This document shows positions 25,748-39,780 of a stretch of 64,000 nucleotides of DNA, one piece after another (position 1 is the first letter of the stretch; the number at the start of each line of letters is the position of its first letter). The stretch lies in assembly GCA_037013495.1 (NCBI GenBank), contig CM072801.1, forward strand, positions 80,833,816 to 80,897,815, in the 5' to 3' direction. The translations under genes were made by a program, and so were the position numbers. Source of the DNA: Hippophae tibetana (Eukaryota > Streptophyta > Magnoliopsida > Rosales > Elaeagnaceae). The notes under the pieces are model-generated. The model worked only from the letters and a program-made list of their open reading frames with translations. It was not told the DNA's origin and did not search any database.

Positions 25748-26473
25748 AATATATCAAAATCGGAGCACGTCTCGATCCATACAATAATTGTTGGCCTAGC
25801 ATTGGAACCTGATTTCCGTACCCAAATTCAATCGTTTACATAACTTATCGAGGGTTTGAAGATTTTGTCGTAAATTTCCGGTTTACTTACTTTCGATTTG
25901 AATCAATAGAGCTGTAAATGAGATATTGGATCCGAAAAAGGTTTCTTTATTTATTTGGTCATTAAATCTGTATTCTTCCTAAAAACGTATGGGAGCAGAA
26001 AAAGAAAGGGGCTAGTTTTCATAATTTCAAAAATAACAAAACATTTGATGAATCAGATATCAACATCAAATGACCATAACTTTTGACTGGGGTAACGTAA
26101 CGACTATTATAATATATCAAATCGGAGGTCGTCTCGATCCATACAATAATTGTTTGCCTCGGAATGGAACCTGATTTCCGTACCCAAATTCCATCATTTA
26201 CATAACTTATCGAGGGTTTGAAGATTTTGTCGTAAATTTCCGGTTTACTTACTTTCGATTTAAATCAATAGAGCTGTAAATGAGATATTGGATCCGAAAA
26301 AGGTTTCTTTATTTATTTGGTCATTAACTCTGTATTCTTCCTAAAAAACTATGGGAGTAGAAAAAGAAAGGGTCAAGTTTTCAAAACTTCAAAAATACGA
26401 AAACATTTGATGAATCAAACTTCCAACATCAAATGACCATAACTTTTGACTGGGGTAACGTAACGACTATCAT
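25748..26473. repeat. Tandem dimer duplication, copy 1
   Basis: This two-monomer unit of 726 bp is repeated directly after itself. Rare markers present in both copies are 'cggagcacgtctcg' (25761 and 26487), 'caaattcaatcg' (about 25823 and 26549) and 'cagatatcaacatc' (about 26055 and 26781), the last being a one-base loss in the hairpin loop region. Confidence 0.87.
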
Positions 26474-27199
26474 AATATATCAAAATCGGAGCACGTCTCG
26501 ATCCATACAATAATTGTTGGCCTAGCATTGGAACCTGATTTCCGTACCCAAATTCAATCGTTTACATAACTTATCGAGGGTTTGAAGATTTTGTCGTAAA
26601 TTTCCGGTTTACTTACTTTCGATTTGAATCAATAGAGCTGTAAATGAGATATTGGATCCGAAAAAGGTTTCTTTATTTATTTGGTCATTAAATCTGTATT
26701 CTTCCTAAAAACGTATGGGAGCAGAAAAAGAAAGGGGCTAGTTTTCATAATTTCAAAAATAACAAAACATTTGATGAATCAGATATCAACATCAAATGAC
26801 CATAACTTTTGACTGGGGTAACGTAACGACTATTATAATATATCAAATCGGAGGTCGTCTCGATCCATACAATAATTGTTTGCCTCGGAATGGAACCTGA
26901 TTTCCGTACCCAAATTCCATCATTTACATAACTTATCGAGGGTTTGAAGATTTTGTCGTAAATTTCCGGTTTACTTACTTTCGATTTAAATCAATAGAGC
27001 TGTAAATGAGATATTGGATCCGAAAAAGGTTTCTTTATTTATTTGGTCATTAACTCTGTATTCTTCCTAAAAAACTATGGGAGTAGAAAAAGAAAGGGTC
27101 AAGTTTTCAAAACTTCAAAAATACGAAAACATTTGATGAATCAAACTTCCAACATCAAATGACCATAACTTTTGACTGGGGTAACGTAACGACTATCAT
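26474..27199. repeat. Tandem dimer duplication, copy 2
   Basis: This is the partner of 25748-26473 at a 726-bp offset, identical or nearly so by eye. It leaves the duplication at 'gactatcataatatatcaaa' near 27193, where the sequence returns to the ordinary 'ggagctcgtctcg' form. Confidence 0.87.
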
Positions 27200-30100
27200 A
27201 ATATATCAAATCGGAGCTCGTCTCGATCCATACAATAATTGTTAGCCTAGCATTGGAACCTGATTTCCGTACCCAAATTCCATCGTTTACAAAACTTATC
27301 GAGTGTTTGAAGATTTTGTCGTAAATTTCCGGTTTACTTACTTTCGATCTGAATCAATAGAGCTGTAAATGAGATATTGGATCCGACAAAGGTTTCTTTA
27401 TTTATTTGGTCAATAAATCTGTATTCTTCCTAAAAAACTATGGGAGGAGAAAAAGAAAGGGGCTAGTTTTCATAATATTAAAAATAACAAAACATTTGAT
27501 GAATCAGACTTACAACATCAAATGACCATAACTTTTGACTGGGGTAACGTAACGACTATTATAATATATCAAATCGGAGCTCGTCTCGATCCATACAATA
27601 ATTGTTTGCCTCGGAATGGAACCTGATTTCTGTACCCAAATTCCATCGTTTACAAAACTTATCGAGGGTTTGAAGATTTTGTCGTAAATTTCCGGTTTAC
27701 TTACTTTCGATCTGAATCAATAGAGCTGTAAATAAGATATTGGATCCGACAAAGGTTTCTTTATTTATTTGGTCAATAAATCTGTATTCTTCATAAAAAA
27801 CTATGGGAGGAGAAAAAGAAAGGGGTTAGTTTTCATAATTTTAAAAATAACAAAACATTTGATGAATGAGACTTACAACATCAAATGACCATAACTTTTG
27901 ACTGGGGTAACGTAACGACTATTATAATATATCAAATCGGAGCTCATCTCGATCCATACAATAATTGTTTGCCTCGGAATGGAACCTGATTTCTGTACCC
28001 AAATTCCATCGTTTACAAAACTTATCGAGGGTTTGAAGATTTTGTCGTAAATTTCCGGTTTACTTACCTTCGATATGATTCAATAGATCTGTAAATGAGA
28101 TATTGGATCCGACAAAGGTTTCTATATTTATTTGATCATTAAATCTGTATTCTTCCTAAAAAAACTATGGGAGTAGAAAAAGAAAGGGGCAAGTTTTCAA
28201 AACTTCAAAAATACGAAAACATTTGATGAATCAGACTTCCAACATCAAATGACCATAACTTTTAACTAGGGTATCGTAACGACTATTATAATATATCAAA
28301 ATCGGAGCTCGTCTCGATCCATACAATAATTGTTGGCCTAGCATTGGAACCTGATTTCCGTACCCAAATTCCATCGTTTACATAACTTATCGAGGGTTTA
28401 AAGATTTTGTCGTAAATTTCCGGTTTACTTACTTTCGATTTGAATCAATAGAGCTGTAAATGAGATATTGGATCCGAAAAAAGTTTCTTTATTTATTTGG
28501 TCATTAAATCTGTATTCTTCCTAAAAAACTATGGGAGCAGAAAAAGAAAGGGGCTAGTTTTCATAATTTCAAAAATAACAAAACATTTGATGAATCAGAC
28601 TTTCAACATCAAATGACCATAACTTTTGACTGGGGTATCGTAACGACTATTGTAATATATCAAATTCGGAGCTCGTCTCGATCCATACAATAATTGTTGG
28701 CCTAGCATTGGAACCTGATTTCCGTACCCAAATTCCATCGTTTACATAACTTATCGAGGGTTTGAAGATTTTGTCTAAATTTCCGGTTTACTTACTTTCG
28801 ATTTGAATCAATAGAGCTGTAAATGAGATATTGGATCCGAAAAAGGTTTTTTATTTATTTGGTCATTAAATCTGTCTTCTTCCTAAAAACGTATGGGAGC
28901 AGAAAAAGAAAGGGGCTAGTTTTCATAATTTCAAAAATAACAAAACATTTGATGAATCAGACTTTCAACATCAAATGACCATAACTTTTGACTGGGGTAT
29001 CGTAACGACTATTGTAATATATCAAAATCGGAGCTCGTCTCGATCCATACAATAATTGTTGGCCTAGCATTGGAACCTGATTTCCGTACCCAAATTCCAT
29101 CGTTTACATAACTTATCGAGGGTTTGAAGAGTTTGTCATAAATTTCCGGTTTACTTACTTTCGATTTGAATCAATAGAGCTGTAAATGAGATATTGGATC
29201 CGAAAAAGGTTTCTTTATTTATTTGGTCATTAACTCTGTATTCTTCCTAAAAAACTATAGGAGTAGAAAAAGAAAGGGGCAAGTTTTCAAAACATCAAAA
29301 ATACGAAAACATTTGATGAATCAGACTTCCAACATCAAATGACCATAACCTTTACCTAGGGTATCGTAACGACTATTATAATATATCAAAATCGGAGCTC
29401 GTCTCCATCCATACAATAATTGTTAGCCTAGCATTGGAACCTGATTTCCGTACCCAAATTCCATCGTTTACATAACTTATCGAGGGTTTGAAGATTTTGT
29501 CGTAAATTTCTGGTTTACTTACTTTCGATCTGAATCAATAGAGCTGTAAATGAGATATTGGATCCGACAAAGGTTTCTTTATTTATTTGGTCAATAAATC
29601 TGTATTCTTCCTAAAAAACTATGGGAGGAGAAAAAGAAAGGGGCTAGTTTTCATAATTTTAAAAATAACAAAACATTTGATGAATCAGACTTACAACATC
29701 AAATGACCATAACTTTTGACTGGGGTAACGTAACGACTATTATAATATATCAAATCGGAGCTCGTCTCGATCCATACAATAATTGTTTGCCTCGGAATGG
29801 AACCTGATTTCTGTACCCAAATTCCATCGTTTACATAACTTATCGAGGGTTTGAAGATTTTGTCGTAAATTTGCGGTTTACTTACCTTCGATATGATTCA
29901 ATAGATCTGTAAATGAGATATTGGATCCGACAAAGGTTTCTATATTTATTTGATCCTTAAATCTGTATTCTTCCTAAAAAACTATGGGAGTAGAAAAAGA
30001 AAGGGGCTAGTTTTCATAATTTCAAAAATAACAAAACATTTGATGAATGAGACTTCCAACATCAAATGACCATAACTTTTGACTAGGGTATCGTAACGAC

Positions 30101-32199
30101 TATTATAATATATCAAATCGGAGCTCGTCTCGATCCATAAAATAATTGTTGGCCTCAGAATGGAACCTGATTTCTGTACCCAAATTCCATCGTTTACATA
30201 ACTTATCGAGGGTTTGAAGATTTTGTCGTAAATTTCCGGTTTACTTACTTTCGATCTGAATCAATAGAGCTGTAAATGAGATATTGGATCCGACAAAGGT
30301 TTCTTTATTTATTTGGTCAATAAATCTGTATTCTTCCTAAAAAACTATGGGAGGAGAAAAAGAAAGGGGCTAGTTTTCATAATTTCAAAAATAACAAAAC
30401 ATTTGATGAATCAGACTTTCAACATCAAATGACCATAACTTTTGACTGGGGTATCGTAACGACTATTGTAATATATCAAATTCGGAGCTCGTCTCGATCC
30501 ATACAATAATTGTTGGCCTAGCATTGGAACCTGATTTCCGTACCCAAATTCCATCGTTTACATAACTTATCGAGGGTTTGAAGATTTTGTCTAAATTTCC
30601 GGTTTACTTACTTTCGATTTGAATCAATAGAGCTGTAAATGAGATATTGGATCCGAAAAAGGTTTCTTTATTTATTTGGTCAATAAATCTGTCTTCTTCC
30701 TAAAAACGTATGGGAGGAGAAAAAGAAAGGGGCTAGTTTTCATAATTTCAAAAATAACAAAACATTTGATGAATCAGACTTTCAACATCAAATGACCATA
30801 ACTTTTGACTGGGGTATCGTAACGACTATTGTAATATATCAAATTCGGAGCTCGTCTCGATCCATACAATAATTGTTGGCCTAGCATTGGAACCTGATTT
30901 CCGTACCCAAATTCCATCGTTTACATAACTTATCGAGGATTTGAAGATTTTGTCTAAATTTCCGGTTTACTTACTTTCGATTTGAATCAATAGAGCTGTA
31001 AATGAGATATTGGATCCGAAAAAGGTTTCTTTATTTATTTGGTCATTAAATCTGTCTTCTTCCTAAAAACGTATGGGAGCAGAAAAAGAAAGGGGTTAGT
31101 TTTCATAATTTCAAAAATAACAAAACATTTGATGAATCAGACTTTCAACATCAAATGACCATAACTTTTGACTGGGGTATCGTAAGGACTATTGTAATAT
31201 ATCAAAATCGGAGCTCGTCTCGATCCATACAATAATTGTTGGCCTAGCATTGGAACCTGATTTCCGTACCCAAATTCCATCGTTTACATAACTTATCGAG
31301 GGTTTGAAGAGTTTGTCATAAATTTCCGGTTTACTTACTTTCGATTTGAATCAATAGAGCTGTAAATGAGATATTGGATCCGAAAAAGGTTTCTTTATTT
31401 ATTTGGTCATTAACTCTGTATTCTTCCTAAAAAACTATAGGAGTAGAAAAAGAAAGGGGCAAGTTTTCCAAACTTCAAAAATACGAAAACATTTGATGAA
31501 TCAGACTTCCAACATCAAATGACCATAACTTTTGACTGGGGTAACGTAACGACTATTATAATATATCAAATCAGAGCTCGTCTCGATCCATACAATAATT
31601 GTTTGCCTCGGAATGGAACCTGATTTCTGTACCCAAATTCCATTGTTTACATAACTTATCGAGGGTTTGAAGATTTTGTCGTAAATTTGCGGTTTACTTA
31701 CCTTCGATATGATTCAATAGATCTGTAAATGAGATATTGGATCCGACAAAGGTTTCTATATTTATTTGATCCTTAAATCTGTATTCTTCCTAAAAAACTA
31801 TGGGAGTAGAAAAAGAAAGGGGCTAGTTTTCATAATTTCAAAAATAACAAAACATTTGATGAATGAGACTTCCAACATCAAATGACCATAAATTTTGACT
31901 AGGGTATCGTACCGACTATTATAATATATCAAATCGGAGCTCGTCTCGATCCATAAAATAATTGTTGGCCTCAGAATAGAACCTGATTTCCGTACCCAAA
32001 TTCCATCGTTTACATAACTTATCGAGGGTTTGAAGAGTTTGTCATAAATTTCCGGTTTACTTACTTTCGATTTGAATCAATAGAGCTGTAAATGAGATAT
32101 TGGATCCGAAAAAGGTTTCTTTATTTATTTGGTCATTAACTCTGTATTCTTCCTAAAAAACTATAGGAGTAGAAAAAGAAAGGGGCAAGTTTTCCAAAC
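27200..32199. repeat. Mosaic satellite segment with the 'gtctaaatttcc' subfamily
   Basis: About 14 monomers with no single higher-order period. A subfamily with a 2-bp deletion ('gtctaaatttcc' for 'gtcgtaaatttcc') first appears here at about 28773, then at about 30588 and 30952, often with 'caaattcggagctcg'. About 28545-29345 matches about 30724-31525 at a six-monomer offset (2180 bp; 'gaagagtttgtcataaat' at 29127 and 31307). The monomer with 'gatccttaaatctg' at 29952 returns at 31768, five monomers on. 'cataggagtag'-type monomers ('aactataggag') also start here. Confidence 0.7.
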
Positions 32200-34220
32200 T
32201 TCAAAAATACGAAAACATTTGATGAATCAGACTTCCAACATCAAATGACCATAACTTTTAACTAGGGTATCGTAAGGACTATTATAATATATCAAAATCG
32301 GAGCTCGTCTCGATCCATACAATAATTGTTGGCCTAGCATTGGAACCTGATTTCCGTACCCAAATTCCATCGTTTACATAACTTATCGAGGGTTTGAAGA
32401 TTTTGTCGTAAATTTCCGGTTTACTTACTTTCGATTTGAATCAATAGAGCTGTAAATGAGATATTGGATCCGAAAAAGGTTTCTTTATTTATTTGGTCAT
32501 TAAATCTGTATTCTTCCTAAAAACGTATGGGAGCAGAAAAAGAAAGGGGCTAGTTTTCATAACTTCAAAAATACGAAAACATTTGATGAATCAGACTTCC
32601 AACATCAAATGACCATAACTTTTGAGTGGGGTAACGTAACGACTATTATAATATATCAAATCGGAGCTCGTCTCGATCCATACAATAATTGTTAGCCTAG
32701 CATTGGAACCTGATTTCCGTACCCAAATTCCATCGTTTACATAACTTATCAAGGGTTTGAAGATTTTGTCGTAAATTTCCGGTTTACTTACTTTCGATCT
32801 GAATCAATAGAGCTGTAAATGAGATATTGCATCCGACAAAGGTTTCTTTATTTATTTGGTCAATAAATCTGTATTCTTCATAAAAAACTATGGGAGGAGA
32901 AAAAGAAAGGGGTTAGTTTTCATAATTTTAAAAATAACAAAACATTTGATGAATCAGACTTACAACATCAAATGACCATAACTTTTGACTGGGGTAACGT
33001 AACGACTATTATAATATATCAAATCGGAGCTCATCTCGATCCATACAATAATTGTTTGCCTCGGAATGGAACCTGATTTCTGTACCCAAATTCCATCGTT
33101 TACAAAACTTATCAAGGGTTTGAAGATTTTGTCGTAAATTTCCGGTTTACTTACCTTCGATATGATTCCATAGATCTGTAAATGAGATATTGGATCCGAC
33201 AAAGGTTTCTATATTTATTTGATCATTAAATCTGTATTCTTCCTAAAAAACTATGGGAGTAGAAAAAGAAAGGGGCAAGTTTTCAAAACTTCAAAAATAC
33301 GAAAACATTTGATGAATCAGACTTCCAACATCAAATGACCATAACTTTTAACTAGGGTATCGTAACGACTATTATAATATATCAAAATCGGAGCTCGTCT
33401 CGATCCATACAATAATTGTTGGCCTAGCATTGGAACCTGATTTCCGTACCCAAATTCCATCGTTTACATAACTTATCGAGGGTTTAAAGATTTTGTCGTA
33501 AATTTCCGGTTTACTTACTTTCGATTTGAATCAATAGAGCTGTAAATGAGATATTGGATCCGAAAAAAGTTTCTTTATTTATTTGGTCATTAAATCTGTA
33601 TTCTTCCTAAAAAACTATGGGAGCAGAAAGAGAAAGGGGCTAGTTTTCATAATTTCAAAAATAACAAAACATTTGATGAATCAGACTTTCAACATCAAAT
33701 GACCATAACTTTTGACTGGGGTATCGTAACGACTATTGTAATATATCAAATTCGGAGCTCGTCTCGATCCATACAATAATTGTTGGCCTAGCATTGGAAC
33801 CTGATTTCCGTACCCAAATTCCATCGTTTACATAACTTATCGAGGGTTTGAAGATTTTGTCTAAATTTCCGGTTTACTTACTTTCGATTTGAATCAATAG
33901 AGCTGTAAATGAGATATTGGATCCGAAAAAGGTTTCTTTATTTATTTGGTCATTAAATCTGTCTTCTTCCTAAAAACGTATGGGAGCAGAAAAAGAAAGG
34001 GGCTAGTTTCATAATTTCAAAAATAACAAAACATTTGATGAATCAGACTTTCAACATCAAATGACCATAACTTTTGACTGGGGAATCGTAACGACTATTG
34101 TAATATATCAAAATCGGAGCTCATCTCGATCCATACAATAATTGTTGGCCTAGCATTGGAACCTGATTTCCGTACCCAAATTCCATCGTTTACATAACTT
34201 ATCGAGGGTTTGAAGATTTT
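32200..34220. repeat. 2-kb segment repeated at an eight-monomer offset, copy 1
   Basis: Markers return exactly 2907 bp later: 'cgtaaggactattataa' at 32271 and 35178, 'tatgattccatagatctg' near 33162 and 36069, 'gcagaaagagaaagg' near 33622 and 36529, 'caaattcggag' at 33747 and 36654, and 'ggaatcgtaacg' at 34082 and 36989. The copies part near 34221 and 37128, where one reads 'gtcgtaaat' and the other 'gtcataaat'. Confidence 0.86.
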
Positions 34221-35106
34221 GTCGTAAATTTCCGGTTTACTTACTTTCGATCTGAATCAATAGAGCTGTAAATGAGATATTGGATCCGACAAAGGTTTCT
34301 TTATTTATTTGGTCAATAAATCTGTATTCTTCCTAAAAAACTATGGGAGGAGAAAAAGAAAGGGGCTAGTTTTCATAATTTTAAAAATAACAAAACATTT
34401 GATGAATCAAACTTCCAACATCAAATGACCATAACTTTTGACTGGGGTAACGTAACGACTATTATAATATATCAAATCGGAGCTCGTCTCGATCCATACA
34501 ATAATTGTTAGCCTAGCATTGGAACCTGATTTCCGTACCCAAATTCCATCGTTTACAAAACTTATCGAGGGTTTGAAGATTTTGTCGTAAATTTCCGGTT
34601 TACTTACTTTCGATCTGAATCAATAGAGCTGTAAATGAGATATTGGATCCGACAAAGGTTTCTTTATTTATTTGGTCAATAAATCTGTATTCTTCCTAAA
34701 AAACTATGGGAGGAGAAAAAGAAAGGGGCTAGTTTTCATAATTTAAAAAATAACAAAACATGTGATGAATCAGACTTCCAACATCAAATGACCATAACTT
34801 TTGACTGGGGTAACGTAACGACTATTATAATATATCAAATCGGAGCTCATCTCGATCCATACAATAATTTTTTGCCTTGGATTGGAACCTGATTTCTGTA
34901 CCCAAATTCCATCGTTTACAAAACTTATCGAGGGTTTGAAGATTTTGTCGTAAATTTCCGGTTTACTTACCTTCGATATGATTCAATAGATCTGTAAATG
35001 AGATCTTGGATCCGACAAAGGTTTCTATATTTATTTGATCATTAAATCCGTATTCTTCCTAAAAAAACTATGGGAGTAGAAAAAGAAAGGGTCAAGTTTT
35101 CAAAAC
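34221..35106. repeat. Monomers between the two eight-monomer-offset copies
   Basis: About two and a half monomers of the 'gatctgaatcaatagagctg' and 'gatatgattcaatagatctg' types. They hold private variants such as 'catgtgatg' (about 34759, breaks the left hairpin arm), 'aatttttt gcc'-type change near 34868 and 'gagatcttgg' near 35001. Nothing other than satellite sequence is present. Confidence 0.7.
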
Positions 35107-37127
35107 TTCAAAAATACGAAAACATTTGATGAATCAGACTTCCAACATCAAATGACCATAACTTTTAACTAGGGTATCGTAAGGACTATTATAATATATC
35201 AAAATCGGAGCTCGTCTCGATCCATACAATAATTGTTGGCCTAGCATTGGAACCTGATTTCCGTACCCAAATTCCATCGTTTACATAACTTATCGAGGGT
35301 TTGAAGATTTTGTCGTAAATTTCCGGTTTACTTACTTTCGATTTGAATCAATAGAGCTGTAAATGAGATATTGGATCCGAAAAAGGTTTCTTTATTTATT
35401 TGGTCATTAAATCTGTATTCTTCCTAAAAACGTATGGGAGCAGAAAAAGAAAGGGGCTAGTTTTCATAACTTCAAAAATACGAAAACATTTGATGAATCA
35501 GACTTCCAACATCAAATGACCATAACTTTTGAGTGGGGTAACGTAACGACTATTATAATATATCAAATCGGAGCTCGTCTCGATCCATACAATAATTGTT
35601 AGCCTAGCATTGGAACCTGATTTCCGTACCCAAATTCCATCGTTTACATAACTTATCAAGGGTTTGAAGATTTTGTCGTAAATTTCCGGTTTACTTACTT
35701 TCGATCTGAATCAATAGAGCTGTAAATGAGATATTGCATCCGACAAAGGTTTCTTTATTTATTTGGTCAATAAATCTGTATTCTTCATAAAAAACTATGG
35801 GAGGAGAAAAAGAAAGGGGTTAGTTTTCATAATTTTAAAAATAACAAAACATTTGATGAATCAGACTTACAACATCAAATGACCATAACTTTTGACTGGG
35901 GTAACGTAACGACTATTATAATATATCAAATCGGAGCTCATCTCGATCCATACAATAATTGTTTGCCTCGGAATGGAACCTGATTTCTGTACCCAAATTC
36001 CATCGTTTACAAAACTTATCAAGGGTTTGAAGATTTTGTCGTAAATTTCCGGTTTACTTACCTTCGATATGATTCCATAGATCTGTAAATGAGATATTGG
36101 ATCCGACAAAGGTTTCTATATTTATTTGATCATTAAATCTGTATTCTTCCTAAAAAACTATGGGAGTAGAAAAAGAAAGGGGCAAGTTTTCAAAACTTCA
36201 AAAATACGAAAACATTTGATGAATCAGACTTCCAACATCAAATGACCATAACTTTTAACTAGGGTATCGTAACGACTATTATAATATATCAAAATCGGAG
36301 CTCGTCTCGATCCATACAATAATTGTTGGCCTAGCATTGGAACCTGATTTCCGTACCCAAATTCCATCGTTTACATAACTTATCGAGGGTTTAAAGATTT
36401 TGTCGTAAATTTCCGGTTTACTTACTTTCGATTTGAATCAATAGAGCTGTAAATGAGATATTGGATCCGAAAAAAGTTTCTTTATTTATTTGGTCATTAA
36501 ATCTGTATTCTTCCTAAAAAACTATGGGAGCAGAAAGAGAAAGGGGCTAGTTTTCATAATTTCAAAAATAACAAAACATTTGATGAATCAGACTTTCAAC
36601 ATCAAATGACCATAACTTTTGACTGGGGTATCGTAACGACTATTGTAATATATCAAATTCGGAGCTCGTCTCGATCCATACAATAATTGTTGGCCTTGCA
36701 TTGGAACCTGATTTCCGTACCCAAATTCCATCGTTTACATAACTTATCGAGGGTTTGAAGATTTTGTCTAAATTTCCGGTTTACTTACTTTCGATTTGAA
36801 TCAATAGAGCTGTAAATGAGATATTGGATCCGAAAAAGGTTTCTTTATTTATTTGGTCATTAAATCTGTCTTCTTCCTAAAAACGTATGGGAGCAGAAAA
36901 AGAAAGGGGCTAGTTTCATAATTTCAAAAATAACAAAACATTTGATGAATCAGACTTTCAACATCAAATGACCATAACTTTTGACTGGGGAATCGTAACG
37001 ACTATTGTAATATATCAAAATCGGAGCTCATCTCGATCCATACAATAATTGTTGGCCTAGCATTGGAACCTGATTTCCGTACCCAAATTCCATCGTTTAC
37101 ATAACTTATCGAGGGTTTGAAGATTTT
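35107..37127. repeat. 2-kb segment repeated at an eight-monomer offset, copy 2
   Basis: This is the partner of 32200-34220. By eye the two are almost identical; 'ggccttgcattgg' near 36691 is one private change in this copy. Conservation of even the unusual 'cttatcaagggtttgaag' and 'gatattgcatccgac' forms shows copying of the whole block rather than convergence of single monomers. Confidence 0.86.
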
Positions 37128-38770
37128 GTCATAAATTTCCGGTTTACTTACTTTCGATTTGAATCAATAGAGTTGTAAATGAGATATTGGATCCGAAAAA
37201 GGTTTCTTTATTTATTTGGTCATTAACTCTGTATTCTTCCTAAAAAACTATAGGAGTAGAAAAAGAAAGGGGCATGTTTTCAAAACTTCAAAAATACGAA
37301 AACATTTGATGAATCAGACTTCCAACATCAAATGACCATAACTTTTAACTAGGGTATCGTAACGACTATTATAATATATCAAAATCGGAGCTCGTCTCCA
37401 TCCATACAATAATTGTTAGCCTAGCATTGGAACCTGATTTCCGTACCCAAATTCCATCGTTTACATAACTTATCGAGGGTTTGAAGATTTTGTCGTAAAT
37501 TTCTGGTTTACTTACTTTCGATCTGAATCAATAGAGCTGTAAATGAGATATTGGATCCGACAAAGGTTTCTTTATTTATTTGGTCAATAAATCTGTATTC
37601 TTCCTAAAAAACTATGGGAGGAGAAAAAGAAAGGGGCTAGTTTTCATAATTTTAAAAATAAGACAACATTTGATGAATCAGACGTACAACATCAAATGAC
37701 CATAACTTTTGACTGGGGTAACGTAACGACTATTATAATATATAAAATCGGAGCTCGTCTCGATCCATACAATAATTGTTTGCCTCGGAATGGAACCTGA
37801 TTTCTGTACCCAAATTCCATCGTTTACATAACTTATCGAGGGTTTGAAGATTTTGTCGTAAATTTGCGGTTTACTTACCTTCGATATGATTCAATAGATC
37901 TGTAAATGAGATATTGGATCCCACAAAGGTTTCTATATTTATTTGATCCTTAAATCTGTATTATTCCTAAAAAACTATGGGAGTAGAAAAAGAAAGGGGC
38001 TAGTTTTCATAATTTCAAAAATAACAAAACATTTGATGATTGAGACTTCCAACATCAAATGACCATAACTTTTGACTAGGGTATCGTAACGACTATTATA
38101 ATATATCAAATCGGAGCTCGTCTCGATCCATAAAATAATTGTTGGCCTCAGAATGGAACCTGATTTCTGTACCCAAATTCCATCGTTTACATAACTTATC
38201 GAGGGTTTGAAGATTTTGTCGTAAATTTCCAGTTTACTTACTTTCGATTTGAATCAAAAGAGCTGTAAATGAGATATTGGATCCGACAAAGGTTTCTTTA
38301 TTTATTTGGTCATTAAATCTGTATTCTTCCTAAAAAACTATGGGAGTAGAAAAAGAAAGTGTCAAGTTTTCAAAACTTCAAAAATACGAAAACATTTGAT
38401 GAATCAAACTTCCAACATCAAATGACCATAACTTTTGACTGGGGTAACGTAACGACTATTATAATATATCAAATCGGAGATCGTCTCGATCCATACAATA
38501 ATTGTTCGCCTAGCAGTGGAACCTGATTTCCGTACCCAAATTCCATCGTTTACATAACTTATCGAGGGTTTGAAGATTTTGTCGTAAATTTCCGGTTTAC
38601 TTACTTTCGATCTGAATCAATAGAGCTGTAAATGAGATATTGGATCCGACAAAGGTTTCTTTATTTATTTGGTCAATAAATCTGTATTCTTCATAAAAAA
38701 CTATGGGAGGAGAAAAAGAAAGGGGTTAGTTTTCATAATTTTAAAAATAACAAAACATTTGATGAATCAG
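37080..38770. repeat. Segment shared with 61.4-63.1 kb (offset 24348 bp), left copy
   Basis: The monomer order matches that at 61428-63120: 'aactataggag', 'gtctccatccatac', 'aatttctggtttac', 'tttgatccttaaatc' (37943 and 62291), 'tccataaaataattg', 'aatttccagtttac' and 'gaatcaaaagagctg'. The offset is 67 monomers. The copies differ at scattered bases, for example 'aataagacaacatttg' near 37666 and 'tattattcctaaa' near 37961 on the left, so this is an older relationship than the near-identical blocks. Confidence 0.72.
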
Positions 38771-39780
38771 ACTTACAACATCAAATGACCATAACTTTTG
38801 ACTGGGGTAACGTAACGACTATTATAATATATCAAATCGGAGCTCATCTCGATCCATACAATAATTGTTTGCCTCGGAATGGAACCTGATTTCTGTACCC
38901 AAACTCCATCGTTTACAAAACTTATCGAGGGTTTGAAGATTTTGTCGTAAATTTCCAATTTACTTACTTTCGATAAGATTCAATTGATCTAACAATGAGA
39001 TATTGGTTCCGACAAAGGTTTCTATATTTATTTGGTCATTAAATCTATATTCTTCCTAAAAAACTATGGGAGCAGAAAAAGAAAGGGGATAGTTTTCATA
39101 ATTTTAAAAATAACAAAACATTTGATGAATCAGACTTTCAACATCAAATGACCATAACTTTTGACCGGGGTATCGTAAGGACTATTATAATATATCAAAT
39201 CGGAGCTCATCTCGATGTATACAATAATTGTTTGCCTCGGAATGGAACCTGATTTCTGTACCCAAACTCCATCGTTTACAAAACTTATCGAGGGTTTGAA
39301 GATTTTGTCGTAAATTTCCAATTTACTTACTTTCGATAAGATTCAATTGATCTAACAATGAGATATTGGTTCCGACAAAGGTTTCTATATTTATTTGGTC
39401 ATTAAATCTATATTCTTCATAAAAAACTATGGGAGGAGAAAAAGAAAGGGGTTAGTTTTCATAATTTTAAAAATAACAAAACATTTGATGAATCAGACTT
39501 ACAACATCAAATGACCATAACTTTTGACTGGGGTAACGTAACGACTATTATAATATATCAAATCGGAGCTCATCTCGATCCATACAATAATTGTTTGCCT
39601 CGGAATGGAACCTGATTTCTGTACCCAAACTCCATCGTTTACAAAACTTATCGAGGGTTTGAAGATTTTGTCGTAAATTTCCGGTTTACTTACCTTCGAT
39701 ATGATTCAATAGATCTGTAAATGAGATATTGGATCCGACAAAGGTTTCTATATTTATTTGATCATTAAATCTGTATTCTT
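38700..39780. repeat. Local cluster of diverged monomers with a private variant
   Basis: Two neighbouring monomers share a form I see nowhere else in the window: 'ttccaatttacttacttt' followed by 'cgataagattcaattgatc' and 'taacaatgagatattggttc', at 38953-39010 and 39316-39373, exactly 363 bp apart. Both, and the next monomer, also read 'cccaaactccatcg'. The middle monomer adds 'gaccggggtatcgtaagg' and 'ctcgatgtatac'. This is a single-monomer duplication of a diverged type that did not spread. Confidence 0.8.
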
